NCBI GenBank assembly: GCA_963740205.1
Contig: CAVUDD010000005.1
Coordinates: 310,001-374,000, forward strand
Source: UBA2137 sp963740205
Lineage (GTDB): Bacteria > Pseudomonadota > Alphaproteobacteria > Micavibrionales > Micavibrionaceae
Direction: 5' to 3'
DNA length: 64,000 nt
Part shown: positions 35,513 through 44,588 of the stretch, piece by piece
How positions within the stretch are numbered: position 1 is the stretch's first letter
Layout of the letters: the number at the start of each line of letters is the position of its first letter
Made by a program: the position numbers and the translations under genes
The notes under the pieces: model-generated
Told to the model about the DNA's origin: nothing
The model's database searches: none
What the model saw: only the letters and a program-made list of their open reading frames with translations

Positions 35513-36019
35513 TTAAAAGCCTGCGCCTTTTTTCATGTCGAGCAATTGTGCTGGCCTGATTTTGGGTGATTTACCAGAACCCCCACCTTTGCGTCCACCA
35601 AAGCGTTCATCCTCTTTGAAATGTTCTTCCATTAATTCATCAAAATTAGGAATAGAGCCCGCATTGATTTTATTGACGCATGCATGGAAAAGCTTACAGC
35701 ATTTGGATTCCCAGCCATAAATGCTGTTTTTCTTATCCTGATTATAGAATTTGAGGTGAAAAACATCCCATTTGTTATCTTTGTGAGGCATGGCGTGAAG
35801 CCATAAAACTTGTTCAACTGGAGGTTTTCCTTCGGGCGGGGCATCATACATCATCTGAATTTCGGCTTCTAACTCGTTACCATCAGGATTCATGCGAACT
35901 TCAGCAGAGCACGTAATGCCTTTTTCAACATCCATATGCGACCATGGCTGTGTCTGATAAGGGCCTAAAATATAGCCAACCCCTAAATCTTCCAGCAATT
36001 CTTGTAGTGTTTCCCTCAT
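35513..36019 (-). CDS. Hypothetical 168-residue protein
   Basis: No family is recognised. It is soluble, with aromatic-rich stretches (ILGPYQTQPWSHMDVEKGIT, HLKFYNQDKKN), two cysteines CC in SKCCKLFHACVN and a basic glycine tail (GGRKGGGSGKSPKIRP). It is convergent with pheA and lies 40 bases downstream of xseA, so it may share the xseA transcript. The MNPDGNELEAEIQMMYDAPP segment suggests a beta-rich N-terminal half. Confidence 0.75.
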   Translation of the reverse strand: MRETLQELLEDLGVGYILGPYQTQPWSHMDVEKGITCSAEVRMNPDGNELEAEIQMMYDAPPEGKPPVEQVLWLHAMPHKDNKWDVFHLKFYNQDKKNSIYGWESKCCKLFHACVNKINAGSIPNFDELMEEHFKEDERFGGRKGGGSGKSPKIRPAQLLDMKKGAGF

Positions 36020-36060
36020 AACTAATTATTATAGCACAAAATGGACAAAATAAAGGAATT

Positions 36061-37416
36061 TTAACGCTTTGCGCGGACTCTAACCTTCTGATTATCCTTG
36101 TATTCAAGCTCATAATCTTGTTCATCGCGAATTTTGGCCGCATCAGTGATTGGTTTACCGTTCTCATCTCTCACAACTACAAAACCCCTTTCTAGAACAG
36201 ATTTAAAGGATAACGTCTCAAGTAAGCGCCCATACCCATTTAATGTTTCTGTTGGCCTTTCAATTATCTTTGCGCCTCTTAAAATTAGGCGTTCGGTAAG
36301 CGATTTCAGACGTAAATCATATTCGCGCATACGATCCTTGGGGTGCCGTAACATCGCCGAAAGCTCGGTTAATTTCGAGGATTTACGCGTCAGAGAATTG
36401 GTAAGACCTTGTGTAATCCTGTCGTGCAAATGATCAATTTTCTGTGTTTTGATTTCCAGTAGATGCGCGGGGTCACCTAGCTTCCCAGAAACGGCGGCAA
36501 GACGGTTTTTCAAATCAGAAAACGTTCTGCGAATGGCTGCAAATGCTCGTAATCCGTCATCTTCAACTTGTGCCAAAAGGGATAATCTCTCTGGGACGGC
36601 CATTTCTGCTGCGCCTGTTGGCGTGGGGGCACGTCTGTCGGCCACATAATCGGCAAGCGTGGTATCTGTTTCGTGACCTACTGACGAAATGATAGGAATT
36701 TCTGATTCCGCAATTGCGCGCACAACATTTTCTTCGTTAAAAGCCATAAGGTCTTCGAGTGATCCACCACCGCGCCCAACAATTAAAAGATCTGGTTTTT
36801 CAGGAAGGGCATTGAAACCACGAATAGCTGCAGAAATTTTGTCCTCTGCGCCTTTACCTTGAACCGGCACTGGCCAAAGAATCACCCTTACTGGGAAACG
36901 CTCGCGTATCCGGTGCAGAATATCATGAAAAACCGCGCCTGTTTCGGAAGTCACAACGCCGATGGTTTGGGGCAGAAAAGGCAGTGGTTTCTTGCGGTCT
37001 TGGTCAAAAAGACCTTCCGCAGCAAGTTTCTTTTTGCGATCTTCTAGGAGTTTGAGGAGCGCGCCTTCACCAGCCAATTCCATTGACTCGATAATTAATT
37101 GATAGTTTGAGCGCGCCGGAAAGGTCGATACACGACCTGTACAGATAACCTCTAGACCCTCTTCTGGTCTAACTGATAATTTTGCGACCTGCCCTTTCCA
37201 ACACACAACATTGATAACAGCGTTTTCATCCTTGAGATCAGAATACATATGCCCTGATGTATGGATTTTGACGCGCGACAATTCACCGCGAACCCTCACA
37301 CGCCCATAGGCATCTTCAAGTGTTTTTTTCATAGAAAAGGCCAGCTCGGAAACGCTTAATTCGGGCGCATTTGTTTTTGCTGTATTTTCCGCAACACTGA
37401 ATAAATCTTCACTCAT
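36061..37416 (-). CDS. xseA: Exodeoxyribonuclease VII large subunit
   Basis: A 451-residue single-strand exonuclease subunit. An N-terminal OB-fold (VRVRGELSRVKIHTSGHMYSDLKD), the catalytic core GVVTSETGAVFHDIL, DLLIVGRGGGSLEDLMAFN, the ADxRAPTPTGAAE signature and a C-terminal coiled coil are all present. The small subunit XseB is not seen. Gene ends 49 bases from the divergent putA start, so both promoters lie in this short gap. Confidence 0.96.
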   Translation of the reverse strand: MSEDLFSVAENTAKTNAPELSVSELAFSMKKTLEDAYGRVRVRGELSRVKIHTSGHMYSDLKDENAVINVVCWKGQVAKLSVRPEEGLEVICTGRVSTFPARSNYQLIIESMELAGEGALLKLLEDRKKKLAAEGLFDQDRKKPLPFLPQTIGVVTSETGAVFHDILHRIRERFPVRVILWPVPVQGKGAEDKISAAIRGFNALPEKPDLLIVGRGGGSLEDLMAFNEENVVRAIAESEIPIISSVGHETDTTLADYVADRRAPTPTGAAEMAVPERLSLLAQVEDDGLRAFAAIRRTFSDLKNRLAAVSGKLGDPAHLLEIKTQKIDHLHDRITQGLTNSLTRKSSKLTELSAMLRHPKDRMREYDLRLKSLTERLILRGAKIIERPTETLNGYGRLLETLSFKSVLERGFVVVRDENGKPITDAAKIRDEQDYELEYKDNQKVRVRAKR

Positions 37417-37465
37417 AGTTTTTCCGTATAGGCATTATTAAAATGAATATGCTATCACTAAATAG

Positions 37466-40400
37466 ATGTCACATTCTCACCTCAAACACAAATATCAAGA
37501 TGAAGAGATAACCGTAAAAAATCTCCTCGCAACGCTTGGCTGGACGGATGATCTTGCGCGCAGAACAAGTGCGCGCGCAGCTAGCCTTATTACAGATGCA
37601 AGAAATATGCGTCGTAAACCCGGCGAAATAGAAACTTTTCTTCGTGAATACGGCCTCAACACCGAAGAGGGTCGCGCGCTTATGACTCTGGCAGAGGCCT
37701 TATTGCGTGTACCAGATTCCAGAACCGCCGACGCGCTTATCAGAGACAAGCTTGATTCTGCAGCGTGGCCTCGCACAAAGACCGATGACTGGATGTTAAA
37801 GGCGACCGCGCTGGGTCTCAAGGTTACAAAGAAAACTTTGAACACAGTTGTCGGACGTTTAGGTGAATCTGTGGTGAGGGCAGCAATCCGCCAAGCCATG
37901 AAAATCATGGGAAGCCAGTTTGTTGTGGGTCGCACAATTCAAGAAGCGATGAAAAATGCGCGCAGTTTCGAAAAAGATGGTTACCTCTTATCCTATGATA
38001 TGCTTGGCGAGGGTGCGCGTACAGCAAAAGACGCAGAGCGATATTATGAGTCCTATGTTGATGCGTTGGAGCGTTTATCGGCGCAGGATCTCAAAAGAGG
38101 CACAGGGATTTCGGTTAAACTTTCCGCGCTTCATCCGCGTTATGAGGTTTCCCAAAAAGATAGATGTCTTCCAGTTCTTATCGACAGACTTACGGCTCTT
38201 TGTAAAATTGCAAAAGACAAGAATTTGCGCGTAACCGTTGATGCTGAGGAAGCAGACAGGCTTGAGCTATCTCTTGAGATTATCGAGGCCGTTGCCCTTC
38301 ACCCAGAATTAAAAAGCTGGACGGGATTTGGTTTGGCTGTGCAGGCCTATCAAAAACGCGCTCGCGAAGTCATTGAAAAAATTGTTACCTTGTCCAAGCA
38401 GCGCGGATCACCGTTACATGTGCGCCTTGTGAAAGGAGCCTATTGGGATACGGAAATCAAACATGCTCAAGTTGTGGGATTACCTGATTACCCTGTTTTT
38501 ACACGCAAGCCCAATACCGATTTATCTTATTTGAGTTGTGCTGCCCTTATGCTTGAGAATAGAGAGCATATCTATTGTCTTTTCGGAACACATAACGCCC
38601 ACACGATTGCCTCAATCATTGAAATGTCGATGCATAATTTCAAGCGTGTTGAATTTCAAAGGCTTCATGGGATGGGCGAAAATCTTTATGCTGCGCTGAT
38701 GAGTAAAATGGAGGTGCCTGTTTCCATTTATGCACCTGTTGGTCCCCACAAGGATTTGCTTGCTTATCTAGTGAGACGTTTGTTGGAAAATGGTGCGAAT
38801 TCATCATTTGTTCACCGTATTTTTGATGAGAATTATTCGCCAGAAACACTGTCACAAGATGTTGTTGAAGAAGTAAAACTTCACCCGACCAAAAAACATT
38901 CTAAAATTCCTGCACCTCACGGTATTTTTCCACTGCGTAAAAATTCGAAGGGAATTGATCTAAACGAGCCACATGAAATTGAAAAACTTGAAGATAATTT
39001 CGATAGGGAAATTTTTGGAAAGAATTTTGATATCAGTCTTGGTAAGTCCAAAAAGAAAGATGCATTAAGAGAGCAAGACGAAAGCATAAATCCGTCAGAT
39101 CATAATGATGTTATTGGTAAAATATACCGACCTAATGACGCCGATATTGATACCGCATTTGAAAAGGCCTCGGAGGCATTTCATAAATGGAATAATGAGC
39201 CCTCGACTCACCGTGCCGATATCCTGAACAAGGCTGCTGATTTACTTGAGGAACGCATGGATTTCTTTATCGGGATTTGCGCGAGAGAAGCAGGAAAAAC
39301 ACTAGATGATGGTATTGCTGAAGTGCGTGAAGCCATAGATTTCTGTAGATATTATGCTCAGCAAGGCGTTGTTGATTTTGATAAAGGTGGCATAGCACTC
39401 CCAAGTGTCACAGGTGAGGATAACCGTCTTCTTTTATCGGGGCGAGGTGTTTTTGTTTGTATCTCACCTTGGAATTTCCCTCTCGCTATTTTTACAGGAC
39501 AAGTCGCAGCAGCACTGATGGCAGGAAACACAGTTATTGCCAAACCAGCCGAACAAACACCCGTCATTGCACACGAAATGGTAAAGCTTTTGCATGAGGC
39601 AGGCATTCCAAAAGATGCGCTTCATTATGTTCCGGGCGATGGTTCAATAGGCGCAAAACTTATCGCGCATAAAAATGTTTCTGGTGTGGTTTTCACAGGC
39701 TCAACTCAAGTGGCAAAACATATTCAACGCGCACTTGCCGACAAAGACGGTGCAATAGTCCCTTTGATTGCAGAAACAGGCGGGCTTAATGCGATGATTG
39801 TTGATTCATCTGCTCTTGCCGAACAAGTCATTGACGATGTGGTGACAAGTGCCTTTGGCTCAACTGGACAACGCTGCTCAGCTCTTAGAATTTTATGTCT
39901 ACAGGATGATGTTGCCGATAAAATGATTGAAATGCTGGCGGGCGCTATGGCGGAAATACGTATTGGCAATCCGTCCGAGATTAGCACGGATTTAGGCCCC
40001 GTTATTGATCAAGAGGCGCTCGATAATCTTTTGCAATATTGCTCGCGTATGGATGGACAGGTGACAAAAATCGCCGAAGCCTCTTTACCTGATGATGTGA
40101 GAGGTAAGGGCACATTCTTTGCTCCAGTTGCTTATGAAATTCCCTCACTTGATGTGATAACTCATGAGGTATTTGGACCGATTTTGCATATCTATCGCTA
40201 TAAGGCCAAAGACAGAAAAGCCATGTTGGCGGAATTAAATGCCAAGAATTATGGACTTACCTTTGGTATTCACAGTCGCATTTCCAGCCACATAGACTAT
40301 TTATCCGCACGTGCAGACGTAGGAAATGTCTATGTGAACCGTTCTATGATTGGCGCGGTTGTGGGCAGTCAACCCTTTGGTGGGCGCGGTCTGTCTGGTA

Positions 40401-40516
40401 CAGGACCAAAGGCGGGTGGGCCTTTCTACCTTCATGCCTTTGCAACAGAAAAAACAGTAACCATTAATACAACAGCGTCTGGCGGGAATGCCAAGTTGGT
40501 TTCTCTCGAAGAATAA
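37466..40516 (+). CDS. putA: Bifunctional proline dehydrogenase / L-glutamate-5-semialdehyde dehydrogenase
   Basis: A 1016-residue enzyme oxidising proline to glutamate. The PRODH barrel (about 95-445) has GTGISVKLSALHPRYE, VRLVKGAYWDTEIKHAQ and EFQRLHGMGE; the ALDH part (about 545-1000) has SPWNFPLAIFTGQ, TGSTQVAKHI, ETGGLNAMIVD and the catalytic Cys in GQRCSALR. No ribbon-helix-helix is present at the N-terminus, so it is not a PutA autorepressor. Start ATG 37466. A palindromic repeat begins directly after the stop. Confidence 0.96.
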   Translation: MSHSHLKHKYQDEEITVKNLLATLGWTDDLARRTSARAASLITDARNMRRKPGEIETFLREYGLNTEEGRALMTLAEALLRVPDSRTADALIRDKLDSAAWPRTKTDDWMLKATALGLKVTKKTLNTVVGRLGESVVRAAIRQAMKIMGSQFVVGRTIQEAMKNARSFEKDGYLLSYDMLGEGARTAKDAERYYESYVDALERLSAQDLKRGTGISVKLSALHPRYEVSQKDRCLPVLIDRLTALCKIAKDKNLRVTVDAEEADRLELSLEIIEAVALHPELKSWTGFGLAVQAYQKRAREVIEKIVTLSKQRGSPLHVRLVKGAYWDTEIKHAQVVGLPDYPVFTRKPNTDLSYLSCAALMLENREHIYCLFGTHNAHTIASIIEMSMHNFKRVEFQRLHGMGENLYAALMSKMEVPVSIYAPVGPHKDLLAYLVRRLLENGANSSFVHRIFDENYSPETLSQDVVEEVKLHPTKKHSKIPAPHGIFPLRKNSKGIDLNEPHEIEKLEDNFDREIFGKNFDISLGKSKKKDALREQDESINPSDHNDVIGKIYRPNDADIDTAFEKASEAFHKWNNEPSTHRADILNKAADLLEERMDFFIGICAREAGKTLDDGIAEVREAIDFCRYYAQQGVVDFDKGGIALPSVTGEDNRLLLSGRGVFVCISPWNFPLAIFTGQVAAALMAGNTVIAKPAEQTPVIAHEMVKLLHEAGIPKDALHYVPGDGSIGAKLIAHKNVSGVVFTGSTQVAKHIQRALADKDGAIVPLIAETGGLNAMIVDSSALAEQVIDDVVTSAFGSTGQRCSALRILCLQDDVADKMIEMLAGAMAEIRIGNPSEISTDLGPVIDQEALDNLLQYCSRMDGQVTKIAEASLPDDVRGKGTFFAPVAYEIPSLDVITHEVFGPILHIYRYKAKDRKAMLAELNAKNYGLTFGIHSRISSHIDYLSARADVGNVYVNRSMIGAVVGSQPFGGRGLSGTGPKAGGPFYLHAFATEKTVTINTTASGGNAKLVSLEE

Positions 40517-40587
40517 CTGGATCGCCGCGTCATTTCATTCCTCGCGATGACAAAAATTGTCACTGCGAGCGAAGTGCGGCAGTCCAG
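40517..40587. repeat. Dispersed palindromic repeat, copy 1
   Basis: A 71-bp imperfect palindrome starting CTGGATCGCCGC and ending GCGGCAGTCCAG, with a central CGCGATGAC/GTCACTGCG core. Its halves resemble the CATTGCGAGCGAAG-type repeat found scattered in many bacterial genomes. A related, rearranged copy is at 61746-61817. It begins directly after putA and may act as a transcript-end structure. Confidence 0.75.
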
Positions 40588-40640
40588 AAGTATTGTGCTC
40601 CATAGTTTATTTTTCTATTCATCTGTCTTATAACTAACCC

Positions 40641-41942
40641 ATGAAAATTTTATTGGTCGGATCGGGTGGCCGCGAACACGCCCTTGCATGGAAATTGGTA
40701 CAATCAGATAGCTGCGAGCATCTCTATGTTGCGCCGGGGAGCGATGCGATTGATATGGAGCCCAAGGCAAGTTGCACGAATATTCCAGCAGATAATTTAG
40801 AAGAGATTATCGCTTTTTCCGTTGCAGAGAAAATCGACCTTGTTGTTGTTGGTCCTGAAGCGCCGTTAGTGGCGGGACTTGCCGATGCATTGCGGGCACA
40901 AGGGATTGCTGTTTTTGGGCCGTCACAAAAAGGGGCACAGCTCGAAGGCTCCAAAGGCTTCATGAAAGACCTTTGTAAAAAATACGATATTCCAACAGCC
41001 TCCTATGCACGCTTTTCCGATTTTGAAAAAGCCAAAGCCTATATCGAAAAACAATCCATACCATTGGTGATTAAGGCTGATGGCCTTGCCGCAGGTAAGG
41101 GTGTCATTATCGCGCAAAGTTTTGAGGAGGCAATTGAAGCGACCCAAGATATGCTCTCTGGAAATGCCTTTGGCGATGCAGGTGCAGAAGTGGTCATCGA
41201 GGAATTTTTGGAAGGCGAAGAGGTAAGCTTCTTTGCAATTGCTGATGGGAAAACTGTTCTGCCACTCTCATCCGCGCAAGATCATAAGCGCGCCTATGAT
41301 AATGATGAGGGTCCAAATACTGGCGGGTATGGGTGCATATTCGCCCGCACGTCCACAAGTCTGGGATGAGGCAAAGCAAAAAGAGACAATGGAAACCGTT
41401 ATCTTGCCAACTATGCGTGCAATGGAGGCAGAGGATTGTGCCTATACAGGTGTTCTTTATGCGGGGTTAATGATGGTAAAGGGTAAGCCTTATTTAATCG
41501 AATATAATGTGCGCTTTGGTGATCCTGAATGCCAGCCATTAATGATGCGCTTGGAAAGTGATCTGGCAACATTACTTTATGACGCAGCAACCCAAAACCT
41601 TGAGCGCTGGGCTGATAAAATCAAATGGCATCCGCAAGGCGCGATTTGTGTTGTGATGGCAGCAGAGGGCTACCCAAACAGCTATGCTAAAAATACATCA
41701 TTGATGGACTATATTCTCTGGAAACTAAAGGTGATGAAAAAATATTCCACGCGGGAACAAAGCGCGGGGACGGTAACTGGCTTTCTACTGGCGGGCGCGT
41801 TCTTGGTGTTAGTGCGCTTGGTTCGACAGTCGCCGAGGCTAGAGAAAAAACCTATAATCTGATTTCGCAAATCTCTTGGCCAAAAGGGTTTTGCCGTAAA
41901 GACATCGGTAACCGCGCATTAGAAAATTCCAAAGCAGCGTAA
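40641..41942 (+). pseudogene. purD: Phosphoribosylamine-glycine ligase, frame broken twice
   Basis: The protein restored across two breaks is a normal GARS: MKILLVGSGGREHALAWKL, VVGPEAPLVAGLAD, IKADGLAAGKGVI, then GPNTGGMGAYSPA (recovered by removing T at 41328), EYNVRFGDPECQPLM, and IIDGL...DEKIFHAGTK (after a base lost near 41696), ending CFCRKDIGNRAL at 41942. It joins phosphoribosylamine to glycine in purine synthesis. Neither break alters conserved residues, so sequencing error is likely. xseA-purD proximity is common in this class; here putA intervenes. Confidence 0.88.
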
Positions 41943-42121
41943 TGACTAAGAAAAAGAAAATAATTTTAGGATTTCTAGTTTTTGCAATTGCGATGATCTT
42001 GGTATTGATACCAAAACAATCACGCGAAAAAATGTGCAGGCTTTCCGATTTTAAAATATGTATTGGTATTGAAGTTTTTCCTCAAGATGGTGGCATAACA
42101 ATATACGGCCACCCATTTTAA
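41942..42121 (+). CDS. Small 59-residue single-pass membrane protein
   Basis: ATG overlaps the purD stop (TAATG), pointing to coupled translation. The product has Lys-rich MTKKKK, one membrane helix (about 8-23) and a short outside tail with two cysteines (about 31 and 39) ending GITIYGHPF. Its last four bases overlap tadA in convergent orientation. No family recognised; moderate confidence that it is real. Confidence 0.5.
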   Translation: MTKKKKIILGFLVFAIAMILVLIPKQSREKMCRLSDFKICIGIEVFPQDGGITIYGHPF

Positions 42122-42579
42122 TTTTTCCGTTTTTGTTTAAAGAAACTTTGTAGAAGTTCTCTCGACTCCTCTGCTAAAACACCTTGCCTGACTTCTGGTT
42201 TATGGTGAAGTTGTGAGTGCGTATAGAGTTTTGGACCGTGGGTTATACCTCCACTTTTTGGGTCTGATGCACCAAATATCAAGGTCTTTATCCGTGCAAA
42301 GGAAATCAGTGATGCACACATTGGGCAGGGCTCAAGCGTCACGTACAAATCATATTCAGGAATGCGTTGGGATTGTTCTTTCTTGCAAGCTTGCCTAATA
42401 ACAAGTGCCTCGGCATGAGAGCATGGATCACTGTGCGCGCGGGTCTGGTTAAAGGCGCGTGCAACTATTTCTCCGCTTTCATGGTGAACAAGGACTGCGC
42501 CCACGGGAACCTCATCTGCCTCAAAGGCGCGTTTCGCCTCTTCCAATGCGGCGCGCATGTATGTAATGTCTTTATCCAT
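42118..42579 (-). CDS. tadA: tRNA-specific adenosine deaminase
   Basis: Deaminates A34 to inosine in tRNA-Arg(ACG). ADEVPVGAVLV-type DEVPVGAVLVHH, the zinc motif HAEALVI with catalytic Glu, and PCPMCASLI are all seen. I choose ATG 42579 (MDKDITYM, 153 residues), since the longer frame to 42666 runs into rluB and adds an unlike leader. Its start codon overlaps a possible rluB start on the other strand within CCATGG (42576-42581). Confidence 0.93.
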   Translation of the reverse strand: MDKDITYMRAALEEAKRAFEADEVPVGAVLVHHESGEIVARAFNQTRAHSDPCSHAEALVIRQACKKEQSQRIPEYDLYVTLEPCPMCASLISFARIKTLIFGASDPKSGGITHGPKLYTHSQLHHKPEVRQGVLAEESRELLQSFFKQKRKN

Positions 42580-43363
42580 GGATGACAGCGTAAAACAGGC
42601 TTTGAAAAAAGCAAAGGACAATGAGCAGGGAAGCAGTCTAAAAGGTGACCGTGTTGCAAAAATCATTGCGCATGCGGGATTAGGGTCTCGCCGTGATGTT
42701 GAGGGTTGGATTTTAGAAGGTCGTGTTCAGGTCAATGGCAAGACATTGGAAACCCCCGCCTGCCTAGTCACCGAAGATGATTCAATCAAGGTTGATGGCA
42801 AGCTTATTCCACGCAAAAGTCCAACACGGTTTTTCTGCTATCACAAGCCACCGAATCTTGTGACAACGCATAAAGATGAACTTGGACGTGAAACTGTATT
42901 TGATAAATTACCTAAAAATCTTCCGCGCTTGATAAGTGTCGGACGACTAGATTTGAATTCGGAAGGGCTGTCTTTGTTGACAACCGATGGTGAGTTATCC
43001 CGATATCTTGAGTTGCCCGCCACAGGTTGGACGCGCCGTTATCGTGTGCGCGTGTTTGGTGATTTGAATGAGAAAGCACTTAAGGATTTAGAAAAGGGCA
43101 CAAAGGTCGAGGGCATTGAATATGGTCCAATCCAAGTTAAAATCGAGAGTACCAAAGGTATCAATAGCTGGTTGATTGTGTCGCTCAAGGAAGGTAAGAA
43201 CAGGGAAATCAGGCGTGTGATGGAATCGCTGGGACTGCAAGTGAATAGGCTTATTAGACAATCTTATGGCCCGTTTCAATTGGGAAGTCTTGCGCGGGGT
43301 AACATTAAGGAAATTCACACAGCAACTCTTAAGGAACAAATCCCGGGCTTTTTTAAAAAATGA
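42557..43363 (+). CDS. rluB: Ribosomal large-subunit pseudouridine synthase B-like (RluB family)
   Basis: A 268-residue enzyme for pseudouridine in 23S rRNA. An S4 domain (RVAKIIAHAGLGSRRDVEGWILEGRV) is followed by the RsuA/RluB core: GRLDLNSEGLSLLTTDG with the catalytic Asp, RRYRVRVFG, EGKNREIRRVMESLG. ATG 42557 is the longest start; ATG 42578 (MDDSVKQ) is also likely and would avoid most overlap with tadA. It overlaps rsmD by four bases. Confidence 0.92.
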   Translation: MYVMSLSMDDSVKQALKKAKDNEQGSSLKGDRVAKIIAHAGLGSRRDVEGWILEGRVQVNGKTLETPACLVTEDDSIKVDGKLIPRKSPTRFFCYHKPPNLVTTHKDELGRETVFDKLPKNLPRLISVGRLDLNSEGLSLLTTDGELSRYLELPATGWTRRYRVRVFGDLNEKALKDLEKGTKVEGIEYGPIQVKIESTKGINSWLIVSLKEGKNREIRRVMESLGLQVNRLIRQSYGPFQLGSLARGNIKEIHTATLKEQIPGFFKK

Positions 43364-43917
43364 GAATTACAGGCGGACAATTAAGGGGGCGCGTTTTAAA
43401 TAGCCCCGATTCAATGGTCATCAGACCAACATCGGATAAAGTCAGGCAAGCCATCTTTAATATGCTTGAATCACGAGGTGGTGTTCGCGATAGCGTTGTT
43501 CTTGATGCATTTTGTGGGACGGGCTCGTTGGGGCTTGAGGCGTTATCTCGCGGTGCAAAGCAAGCCATCTTTACCGACAATGATTCTAAGAGTCTCGCTC
43601 TTGCCAAGAAAAATGCAGAAACGCTAGTTCAAAAGCAGAATTGTTTTTTCTATAAAATGAATGCGAGTATTCCTAAGGAAAGGCCGAGCGAGTGCTTGCC
43701 TGCCAATCTGTTATTTTGTGATCCGCCTTATAATAAGAACCTAGCAGAAGAAGCTATTCCCAATTTGCTTGCAAAGGGTTGGTTGGCGGAAAACGCTCTT
43801 CTTGTTGTTGAAACAGAAAAAAACTATTTCGGAGAACCATTGCCAGGATTAAGCCAAAGATTGCAGGAAAAAATATACGGTGACACAAAAATTATTATTA
43901 GCGAGTTATTAGAATGA
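43360..43917 (+). CDS. rsmD: 16S rRNA guanine-966 N2-methyltransferase
   Basis: A 185-residue Rossmann methyltransferase. MRITGGQLRGRVL and RPTSDKVRQAIFNMLES start the fold, DAFCGTGSLGLEALSRGA binds AdoMet, FTDND follows, and CDPPYNK is the catalytic (D/N)PPY motif. Start overlaps the rluB stop (ATGA) and its stop overlaps the YggS-like start, so these form an operon. Confidence 0.95.
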   Translation: MRITGGQLRGRVLNSPDSMVIRPTSDKVRQAIFNMLESRGGVRDSVVLDAFCGTGSLGLEALSRGAKQAIFTDNDSKSLALAKKNAETLVQKQNCFFYKMNASIPKERPSECLPANLLFCDPPYNKNLAEEAIPNLLAKGWLAENALLVVETEKNYFGEPLPGLSQRLQEKIYGDTKIIISELLE

Positions 43918-44588
43918 ACGCAGTTCAACAAAATTTTGACGAGATAAAATCACGCATTCAAAATACCGCAAAGCATTGGGAAACTGATTGTTCGCATGTT
44001 CAGCTTGTTGCTGTTTCCAAAAAACAGCCAGCCGAGCGAATTAAAGATGCGTTGCAATATGGTCACCGATTGTTTGGTGAAAACCGTGTGCAAGAGGCAG
44101 TAGAGCGTTGGGGTGGAGAAGCTGGTTTCTTAAAAACTTATCCAGATACAAAACTCCATTTGATTGGGCCCCTACAAACTAACAAAGTGAAACAGGCTGT
44201 TGCTCTGTTTGATTGTATTGAAACAATTGATAGTGAGAAATTGGCAAAAGCAATTGCCGAGGAATGTGTAGCCCAAAGCAAAATTGTTGAATGTCTTATT
44301 CAGGTTAATACAGGTGAGGAAGATCAAAAAGCAGGAATAGCACCAAAAAATCTAGCGGATTTTTTGAGGTCCTGTGATGGGCTTGGTTTGTCCATTTCGG
44401 GTTTGATGTGTATCCCCCCAATAGATGAGCCAGCGGGATTACACTTCGCATTTCTCAGAGAGTTGGCAGAGCGTCATGGCTTAGAAAAACTATCAATGGG
44501 AATGAGTGGTGATTTTGAACAAGCCGTCCCTTTAAAGCCTACATATGTAAGAATTGGCTCTGCCTTGTTTGGCGAAAGACCAGAATAA
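43914..44588 (+). CDS. YggS/PLPBP family pyridoxal-phosphate homeostasis protein
   Basis: A 224-residue TIM-barrel PLP carrier. The PLP lysine is in LVAVSKKQPAERI (about 37), then FGENRVQEA, HLIGPLQTNKVKQA, QVNTGEEDQKAGI and a final LSMGMSGDFEQAV and RIGSALFGER. The family buffers PLP and affects amino-acid metabolism. Standard length. It ends two bases before the convergent hypothetical gene. Confidence 0.95.
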   Translation: MNAVQQNFDEIKSRIQNTAKHWETDCSHVQLVAVSKKQPAERIKDALQYGHRLFGENRVQEAVERWGGEAGFLKTYPDTKLHLIGPLQTNKVKQAVALFDCIETIDSEKLAKAIAEECVAQSKIVECLIQVNTGEEDQKAGIAPKNLADFLRSCDGLGLSISGLMCIPPIDEPAGLHFAFLRELAERHGLEKLSMGMSGDFEQAVPLKPTYVRIGSALFGERPE

